Positions 44,885 to 59,531 of a DNA stretch of 64,000 bases are shown one piece after another. The stretch is from contig JALIZF010001843.1 of NCBI GenBank assembly GCA_029948255.1, positions 186,001 through 250,000 on the forward strand, written 5' to 3'. Position numbers and translations under genes: made by a program. Within the stretch, counting starts at the first letter, position 1. Each line of letters begins with the position of its first letter. This stretch comes from Telmatactis stephensoni (Eukaryota; Cnidaria; Anthozoa; Actiniaria; Isophelliidae). The notes under the pieces are model-generated. The model was not told where the DNA came from. It made no database searches and saw only the letters and a list, made by a program, of their open reading frames with translations.

Positions 44885-47800
44885 ATGAAACGACTTTCAA
44901 AATGCCTGACAATAACTTGTTGCAAGACCCTCTGGACTTTTGGTGAGTTTGTTTGTTCTTAAACTTATGTATGTCGTTCTATTCTGTTAGAAAGAATAGA
45001 GCTGAACCTTCACCTGTCGACGAATTAAACTGGGAAGTTTAAATGAGCATTTTTGAAGGCCGACAATATAAACAAGAACGAGAGGACAAAGAATGATGAT
45101 ATATGCGAAGCCAAATATTATGACCAGAAAGTTATTTAGAACCGTTAGCAAATATGGGTCATAAAAGGTTGTTCACTTCCAAAATAAAGTACACAGACAA
45201 TTCAACATTCGACAATTCAAGTACAAGTATTTGAGCAAAGTTTTTAGCCTATCACTTCAGTGAAAATTATTGGAAACAATGCTAATTCGAAATAAGTTTC
45301 GACGCATCTAAAATAGCAAAGATAAAATATAGAAGCAAAGGAACCAAAGTAATATTTTTTATAAGCCAAACGTTGTGCATAAGCAACATAAAATATCATC
45401 ATATTTTTCACAAAACTCAATTACATGATATATTTTCCAAAGACAAAAGCACCTGTGAAATGAAGGGAGTCCAAAGCATGGAAAGTGGGCCCCAGGCAAA
45501 TTGGCAAACTAAGTGCGAAATATAATTATATAAAAGAACACAGTCAAATCATAATATTAGGCTTTGTCTGCATATACATTAGTGAAAACGTTTGCCGCTT
45601 CTTTGCCTGCAAAGATTCATGACAATTAAGCTAAAGAGCTACATCCCCGCTTTCTACTGGACTTACTGCCAGTCAGACACAGATAATATGATGAGCTTGG
45701 AATCTTGCCAAGATTAAAAACTTTGTCAGAGTTGCTGCCTTTGAAATTTTCTTTTCCCAGTTCTTTGGCCTTGAAAAATATATTACGCATAATTCTGTAG
45801 AATCTTCAGGGAGTATAAGCGATTCCGATTTATATAAGTAATATTATAACTAGCTCAGACTCTGTGCCTCCAAAGTTGACTGTGGATCAATTACATCGCT
45901 TACCCATGCATGCACGGCTTCACAGTACATTAAAAGATCCTCAAGGTATTTTATAGTTTAGCTGTCTTAAAGAGAGCACAACTATTCTATTGTCTTCTAA
46001 TTAGAACAGTGATAAGCTAGTTGTTGAAATATAATTAATAAGTTTGAAAAACAATTTTATCTTTCTTCAGTGCTGATGATGGGGTTTATGATTTCCTTTG
46101 GAACTCATGCTGTACGATATCAAGGTGAGTAGAATAATATTAAAATGACCTTACTAGATCCTTCTCATCCATCCAGCTAATTCATTAACGGTGTCGCTGA
46201 AAAAAGCCTAAACTTTGAAAGCGGACTCATGAAAAATTTTTATCACCGTGCATGAAACTCACTGTATAATGTTTGCAAATTCTACAACTTGGACACATAT
46301 TTCTTAATTTCTCACATAGGTTACAGAGAAGTTTGTTAGTACTCAAAAGATATTTGATAGCCTTTAAGCATTTTTCAGCAACAACGTTAATTGAAATAGC
46401 TATATCCACAATCATTGTTTATCTATTGTATTTTCTTATACATCCATTTCATTAAAACCATATCCTGCCCATCTGCAATCCATGCATCAAAGTCCTTCTT
46501 CCTGTTATGCTAACTTCTTTATCATGCATTCATGCATCCCTGTTCATCTTCCATTCGTGCATTCTTGTTCATCTTCCATGCATGCATCCTTGTTTATCTT
46601 CCATTGATGTTTCCTTGTTCATCTTCGATTAATGCATCCTCGTTCATCTTCCACTTGATGCATCCTCGTTCATTTTGCATTCATGGATCCTTGTTCATTT
46701 TCCATTCATGTATTGTTGTTCATCTCCCATTGATACTCTCTGTTCATCTTCCATTCATACATTCTTATTCATCTTCCATTTATGTATCCTTGTTTATCTT
46801 CCATTGATGCATCCTTGTTCATCTTGCATTCATGCATTGTTGTTCATCTTCAGTTCCATTGATGCTTTTTTCATCTTCGAATTCCATTCATGCATCCTTG
46901 TTCATGTCATACATCGTTGTTTATCTTCCATTCGTGCATCCTTGTTCCGTGTAATCCGTCCATATATATGATCATGCTATGATCTCATCTCACCCCCTGA
47001 TCTACTAACACAGTTTCTTTTCATAACGTCAATGTAGAAGTTCGGTTGGACAAAAGAAATGGGTCATTCTCAAGTCCAGGCTATCCTATCCAGTACCCGG
47101 AAAATGTTCTTTACCAGTGGGTATTTCCATCCAGTGACAACGATATCGTGGTCGATTTTGTTGACATGGATCTCTACCGTTGCTACACCCGCGATGACAA
47201 CCAAGACTGTTTGAAATATGATCATGTATTTATTGACGGTCACTACTACTGTAATTGGTACAAGCCCACTCGTCGATTAATCTTGGGACCACACAAGGAG
47301 AGATCGATCACTTTTCGTACCTTCTTGACAAAAGGAGCGTGTAGAGGAAAAGGATTCAAAGCCAATTACGGAACAGTTCCTGCGAAACGTTATTCAACGA
47401 AGTCACCAGTCACTCTTTTAACTAATACAAAACTAATGACAAATGGTAAGTAGAATATGAGGAACGTTTTCATGAAAATTTCCTATTTTCCTACAACTTT
47501 TATTATATATATCTTAGGCTCAAAAGAAGTAATCAGCGAAGACATGAAAGTATTCCTCATCATTGGCAGCATAGTCATTGCTCTTTCTTTGGTGGCTGTA
47601 AGTGTATGCTGTTGCCATCGAAAGCGGGTCAAAAGCCGTAGAAGCTGTCAGAGTCAACTATCTGAAAGGCCAAGTACGGACAGAAATCGAGCAAGTTCTT
47701 ATAGTTCCATACCACAGCGAGGAGAGCAAACGGAACAAGTAAATCAGACACGGCAGTCTAATAGTGTTCGAAGTGATGTAGAGGTGCATCAGGAACCACC

Positions 47801-48425
47801 TCCTGTCACGAGGGAACCACGTGGACCACCGCCCACTTATGATTCGGTGGCATTCACTTTGGTTGGGCCACTCGAAGAATTCGAATCTCCACCATCTTAT
47901 GACAGTGTAATACGGGGAGACTTATCAGCTAACAGTAGACAATCAAACCAACGGCGATCCCACAGATCAAGAGCAGGAGATGTCGCACATTCTCAGATAT
48001 CTGATCTGCGCAGTGTGGAAGAACCTGCAAATTGTGAACGGGCGATGATCCCAGTAAATACCATTCAACCTAGGAACTCTACGGAAGGTCGTAGAACCCC
48101 TCAGTCCCACAATCGAGGAAACGAGATGGGTGAACCAGGAACTACTGATCGAGAAAGGGTATCAGACGACAATTCACTGTCTAGAGACACTAGCAACGTT
48201 CCAAGATCGCCTGGTGGCCAAAATCAGGATGTGACTGGCGAATCAACTCATGAAACAGGACCGCATACTGAAAGCCAGGTAACAGATTCGCTTTCCAGGG
48301 ATACCAGTAGAACCCATGTCTCTCAACGACAAAATGGTGATCAAGAACTTGAAATTACAGATTCTTCAAGAAGTCGAAGACCAAACGAAACTGACAGAGC
48401 TAATGGCCGAGAAGTATTCGTCTAA
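44885..48425 (+). CDS. CUB gene C: single-CUB type I membrane protein with long tail and two PPxY motifs
   Basis: Exons 44885-44942, 46071-46124, 47038-47445 and 47518-48425; 1428 nt, 475 aa; all introns phase 1. The signal peptide is split over exons 1-2 (MKRLSKCLTITCCKTLWTF, VLMMGFMISFGTHA). The exon 3 CUB domain (about 38-155) is close to that of gene B and likewise lacks the first cysteine pair. The membrane segment is about 185-207. The tail of about 268 residues begins HRKRVKSRRS and holds PPTY (279-282) and PPSY (299-302), each followed by DSV. It then becomes Ser/Asn/Arg-rich with a repeated SLSRDTS motif. The tandem copy, gene B, starts 4.9 kb upstream. It probably recruits WW-domain proteins to an extracellular ligand. 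Confidence 0.85.
46510..46945. repeat. 25-bp minisatellite in intron 2 of CUB gene C (expanded)
   Basis: Same unit type as at 41255 (CTTGTTCATCTTCCATTGATG) but about twice as long and more degenerate. Long frames across it are not genes. Confidence 0.85.
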
Positions 48426-48707
48426 TTGGTCAGGAATGAAGATGTTGCATTGTGTATACAATTAATAGCAATTTATAGCCAATCTAAAGACGTTGGCGGT
48501 TTTGATATATACACTTTAATTATATTCATTTTGAAATCACTGGTGATTTCTGCAATCTGATTGGTTAAAAAGTGTGCGATTAATTCCTAAATTGCATCCT
48601 TTTGCTTCATTAATCGCATCTTTTTTTCCAACCGATCACAAAACAGTGTCTTTTATTAACAGTGTCTTTTATATAAAGTTGAGATTTCAAAATGGATATA
48701 ATTAAGT

Positions 48708-48850
48708 GGTAATTAAATTTCGTGTCGTGCAATTTTGGGCCAGAAATCATACTCGTGATTATCAAACTGCACTCCCGCTACGCGGTCGTCCAGTTTTGTA
48801 ATCACTCGTATGATTTTGGCCCAAATTGCACTCCACTCAGTTTAATTACC
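48708..48850. mobile_element. Foldback MITE
   Basis: GGTAATTAAATTTCGTGTCG and GCAATTTTGGGCCAGAAATC on the left pair with GATTTTGGCCCAAATTGC and CAGTTTAATTACC on the right. Confidence 0.7.
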
Positions 48851-49151
48851 ATTATATATCAATATAAAATTGGAAGTACAAAATTGGATTTTTTCAGTAA
48901 ATCATAAAAAGTACTCTTATATTTTTTATGAAAATTATAATAATAATAACTGTTTCTTTAAGTGTACATATCTTCTAGCGCCTGCGCATTAACTGGGGGA
49001 CACTATACTCTCACACTCACTAATATATTTTCATTTATAAAATATTTGAGATATAACGCGCGCGCTGATTGGCTGGCTACAATGTTTATATCAGAGGACA
49101 AAGACATCGCTCGCTCAAAAAAACGTGGAAAATATTTTATAAAAGCAATTT

Positions 49152-49325
49152 AAAACGATCGCTTATGTCTCTGTTCTGTGATATAAACACTCTGGAAGAT
49201 GTAGAGAACTCGAAAAGCAAGAGAAACACTCGGCTACGCCACGCTTCCTAAGCTTGCTTTTCTCTTGCTCTACATCTTCCATCGTGTTTATATATCACAG
49301 AACAGAGACATGCGCGCGCGTTTTA
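49152..49325. mobile_element. Foldback MITE
   Basis: ATGTCTCTGTTCTGTGATAT and CACTCTGGAAGATGTAGAG on the left pair with CTCTACATCTTCCATCGTG and ATATCACAGAACAGAGACAT on the right. GC-rich CGCGCGCG words lie just outside. Confidence 0.7.
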
Positions 49326-50625
49326 TATTCCTTAAATACCTTTTACAATAAGCAAAGTTCACTCTAGTAACTTGTTACATTTTAAACTAAAATATATTTT
49401 ATAAGTTGGCATAAAATTTGGCATCCCAAAACCACCGCCCAACATTCTTGAGATCGGCTATATAATCAATATCTAGAGAGTTCATAAGCAAGCTTAATAG
49501 ATCTAATCGCGTGGATGCATGACCATCGGAAGTGGATATGTATAGCTTCTCAATATATAGCTTCTCTTTCACAAAGTTTTGCAGCTAGGCTGAGCCTTTT
49601 ATTAAATAGTTATTATGAGTGCATTATTACAGCCTTGTTCTGGGGATAGTCCTCTTGCCATTCAATGGAATCTTTCGTCTGAGAAGATACCCATATATCA
49701 TTGAAGTTGGTATGGTGTTGGACTATTCTGTACATAGGGTCAAAATAAACATATGTATAGATTAATATTTTTTTAGGGATTCCATACTGTTTACAATAAT
49801 TCATCCTATCTGTATCTTCCTCCAGCGGGTCTGTTGATAAAGTAAAGTTTCATTAGCTTTTTTATTAATAGATTTCTAGAGATGAAGCGCATAACATGCA
49901 ATCCGGTGTGACTTCTGGAGAATGCGCAGTAGGACAGACAACTTTTTTTGTACTTTTTATCTATTTAGAAAATTCTTGGGTTGCATGTGACGTCACGGCA
50001 GCCATCTTGGATGAACTTCAACAAAAGATTTCTCATTAGCGTCACTTGTTTGTTCATCCAACATGGCTACCGCTCTATTGTCTTCTGAATTCCCAAAGGA
50101 ATGGATGAAACCCAGCAATAGCCACCATCTCCTGATTATGAATCAGGGAATTCTGGTATAACCCAAAGTGGATATACAATTATCCAGAACGCTGTACGGA
50201 GGGGTGGGAGGGGATGGTGAAACGAATGGTTGGAGTGCAGTGGTGTATGTGTGTGTGAGATAGAATGTTGTACGTACATGGGTACATGGAGGTGTAGACA
50301 ATATATTGGAAAGGAGAAAAAATTGAGGTAAAAACCGTGGACTTAAATTGACGATGTGACATAGGGAGGAAAGGCTGGTAAAAAGAGGTCTACTGTGAGC
50401 TCATGTAGCGAATACATCGCATTCTTTGCATGTAAAGGGCGGGGGTGGGGGGGGGGGGGGGGGGCGGGGACCGTGGATCGCCGGTACTGCTCTGTCCTAT
50501 TTTTGAGGGACAAGATACGGAGCAGCGGATGAAAACCCACGCGTTTAATGACTACCCATATCATATTACTAGGAATTTGCATACAGGAATACCGAAATCC
50601 CAGGAGTACTCATATTACTGTGACA

Positions 50626-50785
50626 CCGGTTCACACGACGACATAAGCATAGCCATAAGCATAAGCATAAGAAACAAAACAGTTACATTTTCTTATGCTT
50701 ATGCTTATCCATATGACGTTGTGTTGCGTGCTTGAAGCGAAAAAAAAAACAATTATGCTTATGCTTACGTCGTCGTGTGAACCGG
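50626..50785. mobile_element. MITE family M3 (CCGGTTCACACGACGAC ends), copy 1
   Basis: CCGGTTCACACGACGACATA at the left is complementary to ACGTCGTCGTGTGAACCGG at the right. The interior is rich in ATAAGC/GCTTAT. Copies recur at 57423-57578 and, partly, at 55060-55173 inside the duplicated blocks. Confidence 0.8.
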
Positions 50786-51267
50786 CGGGCCTTGCACTGT
50801 TGTTATTCACATGTTTATCAGGTGAACGAACAAGCAGACAATGTGATGTTTGTCGGTACCATCATCTCTTTCCATTAACTCTTCTAAAACTTCTGCAGCT
50901 ATCATATTCGACAATATAACCATAAATTATAGTCTGTAGTCTTGGAGAATGCATTATACTGTTGTTATTCACCTATTAATCATGACGTACTGATACAACG
51001 ATACTTTTAGATGTATTATATGCTAAAATGAGTGATTTACAGGTATTGGATGACTTGACAAATCATTGTGCGTTGTGCTCGGAAAACTGGAACGATGACG
51101 TCAAGTTTCGATAAAGTGCCGCTTCCGTTTAATATATTCACGTCTGTTCTAGAATATATAATTTCCAAAGAATGTATTTCGATGCTGATGTTAACATTAT
51201 TTTGGCACTCGCCATCTTCAACAACCAACTCCCCTCATTTCAGTGATATGTTTATCAAGTGATCCTA

Positions 51268-53700
<2,433 letters not shown>

Positions 53701-55459
53701 CAAATTTGATGCAACCTGAGGATTTGACTAGATTTGAGAGGTTTATGAGAAGCATGTCAGGTTTCAGTGGTCTCAAGTAATGTAGTCAAATGAGTAGAAT
53801 GAGAACAAACTTGTTCTGAGGAAGCCTAGTACAAACTTACTGAAGAGCAGCTTTACGTACTCTGGGGCTGCTCTTTAGAATCTGAGTAACTAGTTGTTGT
53901 TGTTTTGTTGTTGTTGTTGTTGTTTTTGTTGTTGTTTTTGTTTTTTGCTGTGGTTACAGGCTTGTACATCCGTAACCATTATGCCATCGCGCGATGTGTA
54001 TGTGTGCTCACCTTAGAACTGTCAAGAGAAAAACTTAATTTTGTCCATTTTACACAGGTGAATTTTCGGCGAATCTACGGATCACGATTAGTTGAACAGT
54101 GGCGAAAAACGAAAGCACTGTCCAACTCATTTTCCCCATCTTCTCCACTTGCTCGACTTTCGACATCTAAGTACTGGAAAAAGACTTCCTAGCTTGATAG
54201 TCCATAGAGGGAATAAATACAGAAATATATCACACAACTTGCCAAAGTTAAGATTCACTTGCTAAGTTCAATGGGCAGAATAAATTGTTTGAGCGGAAAA
54301 TTGGCGACTCGCGCGTTTGTACAAAAACATTCCCGCCAAAACACGTACCAAAAAGTATTACAAAATTATTTCTCAACATGTCTGTAGCTTCCAAATTTAT
54401 CTACCTTTTTGTATGTTTGTTTATTTGTAGAAGTGTGCAAATTTTGGCATTTTTTAAGTGCAAATTTTAACAATTTTGGGATCAGTAGTGTCAAATTATG
54501 ACGCACGGGAGTAGGATAAGACGAAAATTAAACTGCATCCGGTTACTAAAAATAGCCCAACCGGGAATTATCATGGCGCGCGCGGTTTTATGAAGTTTTC
54601 CTCTCTTTTAAATTAAAAAATTAAATTAAAAATCGAAAGAAAAACATTTATTACGATAGCTCTCAAGCCCACGTGACTAGATCGAAAAGGAGTATGGGTA
54701 ATAGCAAGGCTTTACTTTCTTTTCCGCCGCGTAGGCTTGATACCGACAACGTTTACTGAAATAGGTGTATATATTACAAGTTGTATCTTAAGGCTTTTAA
54801 TATTTGCAGTTGCAGTGAGCTTCATAAACAAATTACAATTTCATCTCACTTATTATTACAAATGTTCCATGTGTTATTAGTTTTAAGAACATCTTGTAGT
54901 GATTAATATCCGACTGAGAATTGTTTGTGGTGTTAGTAAATGTCAATAAATATAATTCAAGATGTGATGTTGATGTGCTGCCCGGGGGGGGACTCGTAAA
55001 AGGATCGGGTATGTTCGTCGGAAATTTTCAAAAATTTCCCTAAAAGATACCGCAAGTCTTAAGAAACATAAGAAACAAATCTTTTCCATTTTCTTATGCT
55101 TATGCTTAAGACGTTATGTTGCATGTGTGAACCGGTAAAAAAACACTTATGCTTATGTTGTCGTGTGAACCGGCGGGCCTTGCACTGTTGTTATTCACAT
55201 GTTTATCAGGTGAAAGAACAAGCAGACAATGTAATGTTTGTACCATCATCTCTTTCCATTAACTCTTCTTAAACTTCTGCAGCTATCATATATTATGCAG
55301 TTTCGACAATATAACCATAAATTATAGTCTGTAGTCTTGGAGAATGCATTATACTGTTGTTATTCACCTGTTAATCATGACGTACATACAACGATACTTT
55401 TAGTGTATTGTATGCTAAAATGAGTGTTTTACACGTTTTGGATGACTTGACAAATCATT

Positions 55460-55810
55460 GTGCGTTGTGCTCGGAAAACTGGAACGATGATTATTTTATG
55501 TTGTGGACTAATAAGACTAAAGAAGTGTCTTTGTGATCAACCACAAACCCATCCTCAAAGGGATCACCCAAGCAGCATTACCGTGCCACGAGATGATCTC
55601 AGTAATGAGGACTTTCAAAGAAGAGTTGGTCCACCACCCAGCTATGAGGAGGCTGCAACAAGTTCTCAAACAAATATTGATATTACACTACCGTCTCTTG
55701 ATGCTAATGGCGAGGGTCCTATCGATGATGTGGGAGCATATGATTCTACAGGTCTTCCTTCATATAATGAAGCAATGAAGATATCTCAAATATCTTTGAG
55801 CAGAGTATAG
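55460..55810 (+). pseudogene. CUB gene D copy 2: tail only, CUB domain deleted
   Basis: Up to about 55489 the sequence matches the region upstream of gene D (ending near 51101). It then jumps to sequence matching exon 4 of gene D from inside the membrane segment. Exons 1-3 are missing. The remaining frame is open for 116 codons and keeps PPPSYEEA and LPSYNEA, with in-frame insertions relative to D. There is no signal peptide, and only a stub of the membrane segment. It could yield a soluble PPxY peptide if transcribed, but I call it a pseudogene. Confidence 0.75.
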
Positions 55811-56684
55811 CAAATTTGATGAAACCTGAGGATTTGACTAGAATTGAGAGGTTTATGAGAAGCATGTCAGGTTTCAGTGGCCTCAAGTGATGTATTCAAA
55901 TGAGTAGAATGAGAACAAACTTGTTCTGAGGAAGCCTCGTACAAACTTACTGAAGAGCAGTTTTAGGTACTGTAGGGCTGCTCTTTAGAATCTGAGTACC
56001 TAGTTGTTGTTTTTTTGTTGTTGTTGTTGGGTTGTTGTTTTGTTTTTGTTTTTGTTTTTGTTTTTTGCTGTGGTTACAGGCATGTACATCCGTAACCATT
56101 ATGCCATCGCGCGATGTGTATGTGTGCTCAGCTTAGAACTGTCGACAAGCTAGAGAAAAACTCAATTTTGTCCATTTTATACAGGTGAATTTTCGGCGAA
56201 TTTACGGATCACGATTAGTTGAACGTACAGTGGCGAAAAACGAAAGCACTGTCCAACTCATTTTCCCAATCTTCTCCACTTGCTCGACTTTCGACATCTA
56301 AGTACTGGAATTGAAAAAGACTTCCTTGAGAGTCCATAGAGGGAATAAATACAAAAACATTCCCGCCACTGAAAACACGTACCAAAAAGTATTATAAAAT
56401 TATTTCTCAACATGTCTGTAGCTTCCAAATTTATCTACCTTTTTGTTTGTTTGTTTATTTGTAGAAGTGTGCAAATTTTGACATTTTTTGAGTGCAAATT
56501 TTAACATTTTTGGATCAGAAGTGTCAAATTATGACGCACGGGAGTAGGGTAAGACGAAAATTAATCTGCATCCGGTTACTAAAAATAATGAAGTTTTCCT
56601 CTCTTTTAAATTAAAAAATTAAATTAAAAATTGAATGAAAAAATTCAAAAAATTGTGTTCTAAAATGTTGAATTTACAATGCTA

Positions 56685-56977
56685 TACACCTATTTCACAA
56701 AAGGTTGTCGTACGAGAGACCTAAAGCACACCGCAGGCCACTACACCGAAAAGGAGTATGGGTAGTAGTAAAACTTTACTTTCTTTTCCGCTTTGGTATT
56801 GACTTTAGCATCAGTAAGTGAAGTTCTTTAGTGTATAAGGTCAGAGCAACCTGAATTCGAGGAATTGTGTGGGATTTTTGTGGCTTTTATAACCTTAGTA
56901 TTGTCTTCCCATACTCCCTTTCGGGTGAGTCGCGTAGGCTTGATACCGACAACGTTTACCGAAATAGGTGTATATTA
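56685..56977. mobile_element. MITE family M4 (TACACCTATTT...GGTTGTCG ends), copy 1
   Basis: TACACCTATTTCACAAAAGG and TTGTCG at the left are complementary to CGACAACGTTTACCGAAATAGGTGTA at the right. A right-end fragment is at about 54738-54765, and a further copy at 63600-63798. Confidence 0.65.
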
Positions 56978-57422
56978 CAAGTTGTATCCTTTTAATTTTT
57001 TGCAGTTGCAGTGAGCTTCATAAACAAATTACAATTTCATCTCACTTATTATTACAAATTAATGTTCTATATGTTATTAGTTTTAAGTATATTTCCGGGA
57101 TGTGCTATAGTCTGGATTGTTGACAAAACAATGAGCATTGGACTGTTCGATCACGATATCATGAGAACCGAATTGAGAAATACTTAACTGTACTATGATA
57201 TCATCTCTTACTGCTTGGCAATTGGCAAACTCCGCTAGTTGGTTCGATAAAGTTTTAAGGGTATTTTAATACTACGGTAAATGAATTTGAGGATACTCAT
57301 ATAACTAGTACTTTAGGTACCCGGGGATACCCAAATTACGATTTGGTAGGGGATACCCATAATACTAGGAATTTTGGGTACGGGAATACCGAAATCCCAG
57401 GGGTACTCGTATAACTGTGACA

Positions 57423-57578
57423 CCGGTTCACACGACGACATAAGCATAGCCATAAGCATAAGCATAAGAAACAAAACAGTTCCATTTTCTTATGCTTATG
57501 CTTATCCATATGACGTTATGTTGCATGTTTGAATCGGTAAAAAACACTTATGCTTAATTATGTCGTCGTGTGAACCGG
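57423..57578. mobile_element. MITE family M3, copy 2
   Basis: Same ends and interior as the copy at 50626-50785, in the corresponding place upstream of the orphan first exon at 58051. Confidence 0.8.
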
Positions 57579-58050
57579 CGGGCCTTGCACTGTTGTTATT
57601 CACATGTTTATCAGGTGAAAGAACAAGCAGACAATGGAATGTTTGCACCACCATCTCTTTCCATTAACTCTTCTTAAACTTCTGCAGCTATCATTTATTA
57701 TGCAGTCTCAACAGTATCTCGAGTCTGTAGTACTGAAGAATGCGTTACACTGTTGCTATTTACCTGTTAATCATGACGTGCAACGATAATTTTAGATGTA
57801 TTGTATGCTAAAATGAGTGATGTACAGTGTTTTGGATGACTTGACAAATCATTATGCGGCGTGCTCGGAAAACTGGAACGATGACGCAAAGTTCCGCTTC
57901 TTTAATATATTCAGTCTGTTTGACCTAGAATTTATAATTTCCAAAGGCTAGAATGTATTTCGATGCTGATATGTTAACATTATTTTGGCACTCGCCATCT
58001 TCAACAACCAACTCCCCTCATTTCAGTGATATGTTTATCAAGTGATCCTA

Positions 58051-58090
58051 ATGCGAAGGTTCTATATAGCAATTGCAACTTCGGTTCTAG
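58051..58090 (+). pseudogene. CUB gene D copy 3: orphan first exon
   Basis: Forty bases identical to exon 1 of gene D (MRRFYIAIATSVL), with a GTAAGC donor and a matching upstream region. No exons 2-4 follow; the sequence passes into a tandem satellite within about 50 bp. Confidence 0.8.
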
Positions 58091-58329
58091 GTAAGCATGC
58101 ACAAATAAGAACGAAGTGGAAATGCCACGAACACTGGAAAAGTTTACTAAATTCCACAGTATGGAAAAATTAAGGAAATCATAAATTTCCACCATTTGGA
58201 AGTTACTTTTTTATATTTCCATGGTATTTCCAGTGTATGGAAATTTCAAAATCCTGGAAATATTGTGGAAATATAGGTTCTTTCCTATTTCTACTATATC
58301 ATACTGTGGAAATAAGATGGATATACCGC

Positions 58330-59165
58330 AGAAATTATACGACAGTGTTGAAAGGGGAACTGAAGACTATCATGGAAATATACTGGAAATAATGCAGAAA
58401 TAACCTGGAGATTTTGATGAAATATCATGGAAATACCATGGAAATGTTAAAAGGGAGCTGAAGATTACTGGAAATAATCATGGAAATATTCTAGAAATAA
58501 TGTAGAAATAACCTGAAAATTCAGTCGAAAGATCGTGGAAATACTATGGAAATGTTAAAAGGGGGGCTGAAGATTACTGGGAATAACAATGGAAATATTC
58601 TAGAAATAATGTAGAAATAACCTGGAAATTCAGTCGAAAGATCGTAGAAATACTATGGAAATGTTAAAAGGAGGGCTGAAGATTACTGGAAATAATCATG
58701 GAAATATTCTAGAAATAATGTAGAAATAACCTGGAAATTCAGTCGAAAGATCGTGGAAATACTATGGAAATGTTAAAAGGGGGGCTGAAGATTACTGGGA
58801 ATAACAATGGAAATATTCTAGAAATAATGTAGAAATAACCTGGAAATTCAGTCGAAAGATCGTGGAAATACTATGGAAATGTTAAAAGGGGGGCTGAAGA
58901 TTACTGGGAATAACAATGGAAATATTCTAGAAATAATGTAGAAATAGCCTGGAAATTCAGTCGAAAGATCGTAGAAATACTATGGAAATGTTAAAAGGAG
59001 GGCTGAAGATTACTGGGATTAACAATGGAAATATTCTAGAAATAATGTAGAAATAACCTGGAATTTAGTCGAAAGATCGTGGAAATACCATGGAAATGTT
59101 AAAAGGGGGGCTGGAGACTACGCCTGGGAAAATATTCTATAAATAATGTAGAAATAACCTGGAAC
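58330..59165. repeat. 109-bp satellite, about 7 copies
   Basis: The word GGAAATGTTAAAAGG recurs near 58441, 58549, 58658, 58767, 58876, 58985 and 59093, a period of 108-109 bp. Units contain GAAGATTACTGG and CAGTCGAAAGATCG. Sequence from 58130 to 58330 looks like a diverged relative, rich in GGAAAT. Confidence 0.9.
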
Positions 59166-59244
59166 TGTACAGCAAATTTGTGAATAATTAATCTGCTGTA
59201 TTTGTATACAAGAAATACTTCTTGTTCATGAAATGGTAGCCACA

Positions 59245-59356
59245 GAGAGACCATAATACAAAGAGAGTGAAACTCATTATTGATGTCTGTGCGATATTCG
59301 CGGCGCTATTTTTAGTAATTTCGCCAATTTTGACGTGCGCGTGGACGGTAAATCGC
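59245..59356. mobile_element. MITE family M1, copy 5 (partial)
   Basis: AGAGACCATAATACAAAGAGAG and GACGTGCGCGTGGACGG match the left arm and centre of the family. The right arm is missing. Confidence 0.65.
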
Positions 59357-59482
59357 ACGAGCAGAAGATAGCGTTTGAAGATTACAGTACAGTTATTCAG
59401 AATTTTTACCATGGTGTGTGCAGCGACCTATAAACTGGTTGCAAATTCTCTACCCTTTTCTATTTCTCTATAGTCTCAAAAG

Positions 59483-59531
59483 GTCCCTTTTCCAGTGCAG
59501 TGTATACAGTACATTGCACTGGAAAAGGGAC
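59483..59531. repeat. 22-bp-stem hairpin
   Basis: GTCCCTTTTCCAGTGCA with GTGTA pairs with TACAT and TGCACTGGAAAAGGGAC around a 5-nt loop. There is one mismatch in DNA, which would be a G-U pair in RNA. The loop is shorter than usual for a microRNA precursor. Confidence 0.7.

Larger units (their letters stand above)
48426..51267. other. Intergenic region between CUB genes C and D
   Basis: No gene supported. It holds two foldbacks (48708-48850 and 49152-49325), a G run at about 50448-50464 and a MITE at 50626-50785. From about 50590 it is the first copy of a block repeated at about 55075 and 57385. Confidence 0.5.

Noticed and set aside
51068..51262. Small ORF beginning MRCARKTG (also start of the 55460 frame)
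   Set aside because: At 51068 it is upstream non-coding sequence of CUB gene D, repeated in each duplicated block. It opens a frame only by chance and becomes joined to the tail in copy 2 by deletion.
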